In this document: positions 17,506-25,721 of the stretch, in pieces
How positions within the stretch are numbered: the stretch's first letter is position 1
Layout of the letters: the number at the start of each line of letters is the position of its first letter
NCBI GenBank assembly: GCA_964433755.1
Contig: CAYSSR010000001.1
Span: 558,001 to 622,000 of the forward strand
Source of the DNA: JAUVXJ01 sp964433755
Lineage (GTDB): Bacteria; Chloroflexota; Anaerolineae; UBA7937; B3-Chlor
DNA length: 64,000 bases
Reading direction: 5' to 3'
The notes under the pieces: generated by a model
Seen by the model: only the letters and a program-made list of their open reading frames with translations
The model's database searches: none
What the model was told of the DNA's origin: nothing
Program-made: the position numbers and the translations under genes

Positions 17506-19377
17506 CTACACATCGAGATACCCGACCGATATTCGACCCACTTCAGGGTCATGGCCGCCAAAGAGGAAAGGCCTTCCGAGGTTCAGATTGAAGTACTGAC
17601 AACTGATCTCAGCAATATGTGTGCACGCATGGCAATTCCCGCCATTGTCATGACACACTGGATCATAAACACAACGCCGGCTATTGCGAATGTGCTCAAG
17701 CCATTCGACTAGTGCCTGCTCGTAAAGTGCAGTGAATGCCCCGATGGTGGCGCCAAAGCGGTGGCTTGAGTAGATGGCGAACATCAGGGCCCTTGGTAGC
17801 ACATACTCTGACAGGCTGGTACGGTCCAGACCACAGAGCATAGCAGCGCTGCGGAGACTCAAGTGACTGAGAGTATGCAGTAAGCCGAAAACCAGTCTGG
17901 TTTCAGGTTCGTCGGATTTGATGGTCTGACGCAGAGGCGCTTGATCGAACAGATTGACGAAGTAGGCCCGCTTCTCGAATACGCTTCTGCTACTCAGACC
18001 TGACGCGAACCCATTCGTCTCCAACCACGCTACGACACGGTCGATGTCAAGGTGCAGCATGATCGCATCTGCCTGGACTGTGTCAACGTAGATAGGATAC
18101 CGCCCATCCTGCTCGCGGTCTGGGGGGAAGGGGTTAACGTGGCACAGGTTGGGCCGATAGTCGGCCCGGCTATACCCGTAGACAGCTGTTGTGATGGGAA
18201 AATCGGATATTAGGCTGATCTGCTCCGCGCCGACAGACCGAGCCCAGTCGCGGGCGTTCTCTGCGCTCTCAAGACCTGCGTTCTCACTGAACACCTGGCG
18301 GACCAATCCTTCTTGGAATGGCATGACAGCTTCCAGCAACTCAAACCCTGCGCGGTTCCATATCTCAAGACGTACGCCTGTACGGCTGACTAGCATCTGT
18401 GACATGTCACGCGGACTGATCGCCTTCGCGCTTTGGCCCACGCCCGTCGCCAATTGTCGCTGCATGTGAAGGAAGTCCGCGATCTGGTCCTCGGTATAGC
18501 CCCCAGACCTGAGAGTTTCCATATCATCATCTGAAAGACCGAACTGCGCGTTGCCGTGCTCGACACCGGTTTCTTTCACGAAGTCAATCAGACGTCTATC
18601 TCCAACCTCGTCAAACCCGAGGAAAGTGGCGGCCACAATGGCCTGCCAATGCTCCATCTCCAGGAATGTTGCTAGCTCCCGTCTCGGTTGGTTTAGCAGT
18701 ACAACATGGTGCGGATAGAAGGTTCGTGCGGATCTATGTACCTCGACATCCATGTTGCGTGGGTTGCGGACTCTCGAAACAGGCTCATTCCAGCTGCACT
18801 CTCGGCACGCACCGCCGAAGACTCCCCGTACTTCACCACATCCTCTGCAGACCCATCGGAAGTTGCCTATGCGCTCACTGCCTCTCGTAGTCAACGCCAT
18901 GTTCGATGAGGTCCTACATGTCCTGCAATAGGGCGGAGTCAGAGGCAGCAACGCGCCACAACGATGGACGCGAACCCAGCGTAGTTGAATGAGACGACCC
19001 TCATTGCACACTGGACAGGTCCTCGACGAGGGGGGGGCATTCCTATCGAAGACTCTGTTGCAGTTTGGATTCTGACACCAGAAGACCAAGGGGAACATCT
19101 CGGCCTCGACACTTCGTGGCTCGATGAGCAGAAAACGCTCGGGTCGCTCAATGATGCCGTGCCTGGTTATGAACAACCGACGATGGTCTGGGTTTGTCCA
19201 GGCTTCGACGCGCTGAGCGATCGAACGCAGCACTAGTTCGAGATTGAGCTCGAGGTCTGGGGCCCCACGTACGTAGCTAGTCCTGGCAATGACCCCGGTG
19301 CGTCCAAAGTCATACGTTTTTCCTGGGAGATACTCGAACATGACTGAGCGCTTGCCACGGCGCAGTTTACGGATCAT
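17506..19377 (-). CDS. drmB: DISARM-type DrmB protein (DUF1998)
   Basis: A 623-residue protein (625 if GTG 19383 is used). The C-terminal third is DUF1998: FGLLHTLSHLSLRSAAMLCGLD, SEYVLPRALMFAIYSS, then the cysteine cluster CVYDPVCHDNGGNCHAC with C and LNLGRPFLFGG at the end. The N-terminal half has several zinc-ribbon pairs (CQNPNC/CPVC, HRCG/CRTC, CRGCG/CREC). This is the DrmB layout; DrmB forms a DNA-loading complex with DrmA in the DISARM phage-defence system. It starts 12 bp after the drmA stop, so translation is probably coupled. Confidence 0.85.
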   Translation of the reverse strand: MIRKLRRGKRSVMFEYLPGKTYDFGRTGVIARTSYVRGAPDLELNLELVLRSIAQRVEAWTNPDHRRLFITRHGIIERPERFLLIEPRSVEAEMFPLVFWCQNPNCNRVFDRNAPPSSRTCPVCNEGRLIQLRWVRVHRCGALLPLTPPYCRTCRTSSNMALTTRGSERIGNFRWVCRGCGEVRGVFGGACRECSWNEPVSRVRNPRNMDVEVHRSARTFYPHHVVLLNQPRRELATFLEMEHWQAIVAATFLGFDEVGDRRLIDFVKETGVEHGNAQFGLSDDDMETLRSGGYTEDQIADFLHMQRQLATGVGQSAKAISPRDMSQMLVSRTGVRLEIWNRAGFELLEAVMPFQEGLVRQVFSENAGLESAENARDWARSVGAEQISLISDFPITTAVYGYSRADYRPNLCHVNPFPPDREQDGRYPIYVDTVQADAIMLHLDIDRVVAWLETNGFASGLSSRSVFEKRAYFVNLFDQAPLRQTIKSDEPETRLVFGLLHTLSHLSLRSAAMLCGLDRTSLSEYVLPRALMFAIYSSHRFGATIGAFTALYEQALVEWLEHIRNSRRCVYDPVCHDNGGNCHACTHIAEISCQYFNLNLGRPFLFGGHDPEVGRISVGYLDV

Positions 19378-19389
19378 TGCCACCCATCC

Positions 19390-22300
19390 CTATCTACGTG
19401 ACGCCCACCTGTCCCCGTTTTCATCCAGAATGATGGGGAGTTGTTCATCCACTTCGCGTAGACTCTGCATTGGAGACGGATTGAGTGCCTCGGATACCCA
19501 TGCAGCTTGCGGTCCAGCAGCTAGAATCTGATCCATGAAGTTGCCCACTCTAGCGACAATGTCCTCCTTGAACGCCGATGCCCCTGGATTGTCGACCTCG
19601 TTGACAAGGTAAGCATCTTCGAGTATGGGAATGAAGTCCTCGGCCGACAGATCCCCCCTCTGGATTCTTCCCCTCACATGATCTGTGCGGGTGTACCGGC
19701 CTGGGCTGTCCGATTGAGACCGGTTTGCGATGAGCTGCAGGAGTGTCGCCATGAAGAGTCCTGGCAAGGTGCGGTCTGCACTGAAGCGCGACCACCGGTT
19801 GATAGCCACAGGTTCAACCAACTGGCCGAGGAATTCGTGGAACTTTGTGAAATACTGGTAGTGACTCTGGTCACGCTCTCTAGCTGGATGCAGGCAGACG
19901 AGGATCAGGCCAACATGGGCACGGCCGATTCGACTGGATGCCTGGATGTACTCTGCCACCTGAAGCGGCATTCCATAGAAGATCATCGTGTTCAGTCTGT
20001 CTATGTCGACTCCGTGGCTTACCATGCTGGTGGCGAGAACAGCGTCGGGGGCGGAACCGGGTGCGGGCCGGTCTGTCTCCAGTTGCTGAAGAATACGGGC
20101 CACTTCATCCGTTGTTGTGCTTCCGGTCAATTCAGCAATCACCAGGTCTCTGTACCCCATCTCTTGAAGGTCGACGTTCACAGCGTTCTGAAGGTCGGTC
20201 TTCGCGCTGTGAAGATCGAGGGTCTTCCTGAAGTAGGTGAGCGAGGTCGAATACGGGTCCAGGAGCAAGGTCCAGTCATCCGTGCCGGGCTGAGTGGAAC
20301 CTTGCCAGGGGTTTGCCGACCCCGGAGACAGCCTCACGAGATCCTGAAGGGTCTCATGATAGTACTGCACGAGCTCGAGGATCGCGTTGAACAGCGTCTT
20401 GTTGTGAGGGATGATCCCGAGAAAGACGCGTTGAGGATAACTAAGTGTCGTCCCATAGAACGATTCCCCAAGGGCAGGGCCCATCCCGGGAAACACTCTG
20501 GCCTGGCCTGGAGGCCGCCCATAGAGGTGTTCCACCTGTCGGTCAAATGCTTCAATAGTAGCTGAGGAAGCAATGATCTTACTGGGTTGACGCGCTCCAA
20601 ACTCTGCCATGAGCCTCTGCACGAAGGTCTCATAGTGGGCATCAAACGTGCCAAGACCTTCCTTGAGTAGGTGTAGCTCGTCTTGCACGAAGAGTGTTGG
20701 TCCGGATAGGCCGTCAGGTGTGCCCGGGACGAGTCTGTTGCGCTCCGTACAATCCTTCTGTGCACATCTGTCACCCGTGTAGTAACCGTGCACCGGGCAC
20801 GTCCCGTCCACCCTCCCGAGGACCGACGACAGCTTGCGCTGGTTTCCTATCCCAGCAAGCTTGTCAATGGTACCTACTATGAGGCTCGGCAAGTATCTGT
20901 AGATCTCCATGTCGACAACATATACCGGCAGTCTCCCATCAGGGAATTCGCAGTGCGGATTCGAGCATCGATGAATCAACCTCGACGTCTCTTCCTCGAA
21001 GTCAACGAAGATGGTATTGGTGCGGCAGGCCGGGCAGCGATAGACACGCTTCCAGCGTTGACGTGCTTCAGCGTCATTCGCGATTGACCACTCAGGAGAT
21101 GGAGACTCATTGGACCGAGGTGCAACTATCTCGTTGGGAGTGGCATCCTTTCCCACGAAGTACCCGACTGCAAACCCGGCTACGTCTTCGCCCGTAAGCC
21201 GTGGCTCGTTCACTCGGGTCCGACGTACCAGTTCGGCAAGGCCGACAATCTCCGCAGAGCGCTGTGTTTGCTGGAGAGTCAGCAATCGCAAGGGGAAGCG
21301 AGTCCAGGCAGTCACACCTGCCTTCTTCCCCCTTAGCCTATCAAAGAAGCAATGGAACACAATCGTTCCCAAGTATGCTTCTGTCTTGCCGCCGCCAGTT
21401 GGAAAGTAGATGACATCGACGATCTGGCGCTCCGGAATGGCGGGGCTTTCGTCACAGACCAGAGCGACGATACTGGGAACCTGTGATGCCAAGAATACCA
21501 ACTGGAATAGGCGCCATGCCTCTCTTCCCGTCCTAGCGAATGTCTCGTTGGTCAGCCGGAACGCCGTGTTGGCGTCAGCGTTTGACGCAATAGTCTCTAT
21601 GCCCATGCGGAACCGGTCAATCTCAGACTCGAACAGATGACGCGCTGAGGCAAACTCCTCAGCGTGTTCCCCGCACCAGCCCTCTGTTCCCTCGAAGTAG
21701 ACTTGCCACTCGTCCCAGACACCCAAGTAGGAGGTCATGGCCTCGAGAACCTTGTTCAGAGTCTCGATTGGTCGCGCCGCCAAATCACGAAAGCGCGCCT
21801 CGGGTTGGGGCTGAGTGATATAGCGCATTTGGTCATATCGAGGAGTGTTTGTTGTTACGTACTCAACCGGTCCATTCTGGCCCACGTGCTCTACTCCACA
21901 GTTGAGACCTCTTGCATCAATGTTGCGATCATATCTGAATCCCCGAGGGGCAAGTTGGACCTCAAAAGGCAGTACTTCACAGTCCTCGAATGTGAAATGC
22001 GCCCGTGGCTCGAACAGGAAAGGCTCCACGTTGGGTGAAGTGTCAGGCATAGGGGTAGCGTTGGTGAATGCCATGCTCAACACCCAATCATGGGAGCCAG
22101 CGGTCTTGTCTTGGCTGCGGACACTAGCGTCGATTCTCCATCGCCAGTCGTGCAGGATCTCATGCGTGAGACTGTGACAGAACGCAGCATAGGTAGTGGG
22201 GGATCGTAGAGCACTCTCCGGCACCTGTATACGTGTGTCCTGCATTCCTCGTGTTCGTAGCCTTCCTTCGTCTTGCTGGATCCTGTGTTGTACGCGGGCC

Positions 22301-22974
22301 CATTCTGTCTCTGTTGCGGCCTCAAGTCTTGTGAGGTCACAGTGCCAGTTGCCATCTTGTGATTGTTGGACACAGACGCGGCCGATAGTGCTGCACAGTA
22401 TCTTGCGGTACCGTATGAAGAGTGTGTCCTGGGGCTCGCGACGAGCACGACGGTCACTCGGTGAAAGGGCTGCCTCCACCTCTACCCCCTCGACTCCGTC
22501 CTCATCGTCGGGCCGTGGTGATTGCTCGTCATTCCCAAGGGTTAGCGGTTCATTCCCCCTCTCTTGCTCTGCCGTGGATCCCGCGAGGGGAACCCGTCCT
22601 CTTTGATGCTCGAGCTGCTGCTCGTACGTCGGAAAGACACGATAGTAGCAGGCCCATCTCAGTTTCACCTGTACTGCGAAGTGACTCTCTTGCAGCCGCA
22701 CTCGAAACTCTGCTCCGAACGCCACTGGCGCCAGCTTGTTCACAAGCTCACTCATTCCGGCTTGAGAGAAGCCTGGTTCTCGCTCGTCAGCGACAAGTCC
22801 GCCCGCCGAGCGCAGATTGCCAATGAAGTATCGGTCGCGAGGGTAGGTGCGAAGGCATTCCGAGTGGGCCTCGCCGCTTGCCCGGCCAATGACTTGGCTG
22901 CCCAAGTAGGAAGCGAGTGCTTGTTCCTCGCTTGCCAGGGCGTCTGCTTCTGGCTCGCCACATACGTCACTCAT
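19390..22974 (-). CDS. drmA: DISARM-type DrmA helicase
   Basis: A 1194-residue superfamily 2 helicase. Walker A is VIYFPTGGGKTEAYLG (~525). The DEAH-type box is QDELHLLKEGLGTFDAHYE (~763). Motif III is ASSAT. The C-terminal lobe has ATSMVSHGVDIDRLN and QASSRIGRAHVGLI (motif VI, ~1015). Two zinc-binding insertions appear: CPACRTN with CSNPHC, and CPVHG with C and C. The N-terminus carries RPRDRYFIGNL-like text (YPRDRYFIGNL) as in DrmA. ATG 22974 overlaps the end of the drmE-like gene by 8 bp. The length and every motif fit DrmA. Confidence 0.9.
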   Translation of the reverse strand: MSDVCGEPEADALASEEQALASYLGSQVIGRASGEAHSECLRTYPRDRYFIGNLRSAGGLVADEREPGFSQAGMSELVNKLAPVAFGAEFRVRLQESHFAVQVKLRWACYYRVFPTYEQQLEHQRGRVPLAGSTAEQERGNEPLTLGNDEQSPRPDDEDGVEGVEVEAALSPSDRRARREPQDTLFIRYRKILCSTIGRVCVQQSQDGNWHCDLTRLEAATETEWARVQHRIQQDEGRLRTRGMQDTRIQVPESALRSPTTYAAFCHSLTHEILHDWRWRIDASVRSQDKTAGSHDWVLSMAFTNATPMPDTSPNVEPFLFEPRAHFTFEDCEVLPFEVQLAPRGFRYDRNIDARGLNCGVEHVGQNGPVEYVTTNTPRYDQMRYITQPQPEARFRDLAARPIETLNKVLEAMTSYLGVWDEWQVYFEGTEGWCGEHAEEFASARHLFESEIDRFRMGIETIASNADANTAFRLTNETFARTGREAWRLFQLVFLASQVPSIVALVCDESPAIPERQIVDVIYFPTGGGKTEAYLGTIVFHCFFDRLRGKKAGVTAWTRFPLRLLTLQQTQRSAEIVGLAELVRRTRVNEPRLTGEDVAGFAVGYFVGKDATPNEIVAPRSNESPSPEWSIANDAEARQRWKRVYRCPACRTNTIFVDFEEETSRLIHRCSNPHCEFPDGRLPVYVVDMEIYRYLPSLIVGTIDKLAGIGNQRKLSSVLGRVDGTCPVHGYYTGDRCAQKDCTERNRLVPGTPDGLSGPTLFVQDELHLLKEGLGTFDAHYETFVQRLMAEFGARQPSKIIASSATIEAFDRQVEHLYGRPPGQARVFPGMGPALGESFYGTTLSYPQRVFLGIIPHNKTLFNAILELVQYYHETLQDLVRLSPGSANPWQGSTQPGTDDWTLLLDPYSTSLTYFRKTLDLHSAKTDLQNAVNVDLQEMGYRDLVIAELTGSTTTDEVARILQQLETDRPAPGSAPDAVLATSMVSHGVDIDRLNTMIFYGMPLQVAEYIQASSRIGRAHVGLILVCLHPARERDQSHYQYFTKFHEFLGQLVEPVAINRWSRFSADRTLPGLFMATLLQLIANRSQSDSPGRYTRTDHVRGRIQRGDLSAEDFIPILEDAYLVNEVDNPGASAFKEDIVARVGNFMDQILAAGPQAAWVSEALNPSPMQSLREVDEQLPIILDENGDRWASRR

Positions 22975-25690
22975 GATCCGCCATCCTCTCCAGTTGGCCC
23001 AAGGAATCGGAAACAAACGGTCCTACCTTTGTCTCTGAACGCGAGACAGTCAGTATCTGAAGAGAGTCTCGGAAGTCGGCAAAGGTCAGGCCCAACTCCT
23101 TGTCCAAGATGTCATCGACGGGATGCTGTCCTGCCTTGCGATAAATCTGTTCGCGAATCCAGCTATGAAGTCTGATCCCCAGCCCCCGGTGGATTCCCCG
23201 AAGACGCTGGGCGGCACCATTGATGCGCCTGTAATGCTGGCGCACGAACTCGAGGTCCATTATCTCAGCCAGACGACGCAAGTCTTGTGGGTCTTCCGGT
23301 GCGATTGTCTGGCCGTTCAGCCAGTTTCGTAGCGTAAGCGTCGAGACGATGTTGCTTCCTCGATCATGCAGCTCTTCAAGCAGGTGGGGAATACCCCATC
23401 CAGGTGTCTGTTGCTTCCGCCGACGATAGGCCAGTCCAAGGTCGTCACGCCAACGCTGGATGAGCTTGACATGCAGGTTGATGCCCGGCCTCTGGTGGAT
23501 TCGTGAGATGATCAAGTCATAGAGGTCCTGGTGATGTCTTCCTTGGATGAACAACACACGATCACCAGGACGGAGTGCACTTGCATGGCGTTCATCCAGG
23601 TACGCTGTCCCGCGGTCCATCTGCGTGAGTATGACTTGCACCAGATCATCTCCACCAAGCAGGATGCGCCAAGGCTCCTTGAAACGCACCTCAATGGCTT
23701 CGTCCAAGACCTGGATAGAGTCATGCTCAGCCATGTCTAGCGCATGAGTTGACAGCGGGTCTCCATCGGATTCTGTGGAGAAGCCCTCCGACTCAGCCGC
23801 ATTCAGATTGGCGCGGATCAGGCGCGATACTTCGTCCAACGGGTCGTGCGGTTTCCACAGCACGGCACGCTTGGCGCTGTCCTTCCGCTGGATACTTCCC
23901 TCCCGCCCCAGCCTGAGCAGCTCTCCGGGTACCAACAAGAGGTGAGCCTCTGCCGCCTCGGCCAACTCGGGTGGCGCTGCTGCCTCCAGCAGGTTGCTCA
24001 GTCCGTCGGCGAAGTCCGTCAGACTGGGGAACAGGCCCGCATCCCATTGCTCGATCCGGCGCGCGAGAACAGGTCCCTGATAAGGCAGTATCAGGGGCCA
24101 GAAGCCGTTGTTGCCTCGCACGAGGGGGTCAAGCATTGAAGAGGCATACTTGCTCGGGAGGCCTACAAAGAGCACATCCCACTGCCGGCCGTCAACGATA
24201 CGGTGGCCAAGCGACTTCCGGTTCTTTTCTGTGGAGACTGACGTGACCAAGTCATAGAGATCGCTCAGCGCAACTGGCCATACGTCAAGCTCGCGCAGAT
24301 CGTCGGCAGTTATGTTGTGGTAGGCCAGAAGGCCGAAGCTGAACATCTCCCTGGACGCTCTGGAAGGGAACGTAATAACAGTACCGTTGTCGTAGCTCTT
24401 CACGCAGAGCTGACTCAGTGCTAGCCATAGAGGCGGGTCGCTGCTTTCGAGCTCCCGCTTGGCAGCAGATAGGGAGTAGAACACGTCGGCAAGGCTGGCT
24501 TGCGTTTGGGGCATGAACGCTGAGGTAGCGTCTATCAGATGACCAAGCGCCACCTGTAAGCCCCCAAGGCTGCTCGCTCCCCAGAGGTTCTTCGCTTCGC
24601 TGTCGTGTAGTTGCGCAGGAACCGCAAGTCCCTCAAGTGCACGGAGGTAGCGCCATCCCACCCTGATGGTGTCGCTTGCCAGTCTGCTGGAGCATTGCTC
24701 GGACGCAGCCGCTGCTGAGGCGGCCAAACTGACGTATGCCTTGGTGAGGTGGTGTTGCAGTGCTTGGCTTTCTGGATCATCAATGATGATAGGCGAAATG
24801 GGAACGATGCTATCGCCACCAAAACAACAGCGGAGACACTCCTTGACACCTATGCCCAGCTCTGGTGGGGCCCCTGATGTGATCGCGGGCCAAGCCAGCA
24901 CCGGAAGGCCCGCTTCGCGAAAGTCGTCTACCACGTCCGATAGAGGGTTGCGTGTCCAGGCTACCAGAGGGATTCCGCGAGATCGAGCAACGTTCAGTAC
25001 GCTGGATATCCAAGCCAATTGTCGAGCGTGGCCACAGTCAACGGCCACCCAATCTGGCGGGTACCTGCTGAATACGCCTTCCACATCTGCTGGAGAATAG
25101 ACGCACAGGACCAGCGGCAGCGATACGCCTCCGCCTTCAGGGGACGATTCTCGCTGATAACGAGAAGGGGTTAGATGTGAGAAGTGATCCGTGTCGAAGG
25201 TTTCGTCACAAGCCTCAATGGTGGAAGACCGCCTTCTAGAGCGGCCGCGAGGCGGTATTGGCCGTGCCGCCAAATCGTGTGCCAGCCGGGCTTGCCTGAA
25301 GACACTGTCAAGCCTGAGATAGCTAACACGCATATCAGACAAATGACCTCTTATGCCGATGGTCGACCCGAAGTACAGCACGCAGCCACGCGTGTTCAGG
25401 CCCGTGCCCTTGTTGCTGAGAGTCTGGAGTATGAGGCCGGTGGTGAAGAGGTACGGCCCTCGATGAGGTTCTCTGCCAGGAAGCACAATAAGAGCCTGCT
25501 TGCGCTTCTGCAGTATGGTGCATACCAGACGAGCGTTTATCTCATCGCTGCAATCGGGCTCTACTGCGAATACGTCGGAGCGCAACCTGCCATTTGACCA
25601 CAGCGCTCTGTAGAACTCTCGATTCAGGATGGATAGACCACTAAGTTGGCCTACCGTCCAGTCGGCTCGGCTGCTGGATTGACGATACAT
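22967..25690 (-). CDS. drmE: DrmE-like protein of a class 2-type DISARM locus
   Basis: A 907-residue protein with no motif I can name with certainty. Two alpha/beta regions are visible (ALIVLPGREPHRGPYLFTTGLIL at ~90 and WVAVDCGHARQLAWISSVLNV at ~225). The C-terminal part is GDRVLFIQGRHHQDLYDLII, KLIQRWRDDLGLAYRR, then a winged-helix-like LTLRNWLNGQ. Identity as DrmE rests on size, on its place directly upstream of drmA with an 8-bp overlap, and on resemblance to DrmE C-termini as I recall them. ATG 25690 is chosen over the TTG at 25708. Its function in DISARM is not defined. Confidence 0.6.
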   Translation of the reverse strand: MYRQSSSRADWTVGQLSGLSILNREFYRALWSNGRLRSDVFAVEPDCSDEINARLVCTILQKRKQALIVLPGREPHRGPYLFTTGLILQTLSNKGTGLNTRGCVLYFGSTIGIRGHLSDMRVSYLRLDSVFRQARLAHDLAARPIPPRGRSRRRSSTIEACDETFDTDHFSHLTPSRYQRESSPEGGGVSLPLVLCVYSPADVEGVFSRYPPDWVAVDCGHARQLAWISSVLNVARSRGIPLVAWTRNPLSDVVDDFREAGLPVLAWPAITSGAPPELGIGVKECLRCCFGGDSIVPISPIIIDDPESQALQHHLTKAYVSLAASAAAASEQCSSRLASDTIRVGWRYLRALEGLAVPAQLHDSEAKNLWGASSLGGLQVALGHLIDATSAFMPQTQASLADVFYSLSAAKRELESSDPPLWLALSQLCVKSYDNGTVITFPSRASREMFSFGLLAYHNITADDLRELDVWPVALSDLYDLVTSVSTEKNRKSLGHRIVDGRQWDVLFVGLPSKYASSMLDPLVRGNNGFWPLILPYQGPVLARRIEQWDAGLFPSLTDFADGLSNLLEAAAPPELAEAAEAHLLLVPGELLRLGREGSIQRKDSAKRAVLWKPHDPLDEVSRLIRANLNAAESEGFSTESDGDPLSTHALDMAEHDSIQVLDEAIEVRFKEPWRILLGGDDLVQVILTQMDRGTAYLDERHASALRPGDRVLFIQGRHHQDLYDLIISRIHQRPGINLHVKLIQRWRDDLGLAYRRRKQQTPGWGIPHLLEELHDRGSNIVSTLTLRNWLNGQTIAPEDPQDLRRLAEIMDLEFVRQHYRRINGAAQRLRGIHRGLGIRLHSWIREQIYRKAGQHPVDDILDKELGLTFADFRDSLQILTVSRSETKVGPFVSDSLGQLERMADHE

Positions 25691-25721
25691 GGGGGACCCC
25701 AGGCCCAACGCTGCGCTCGTC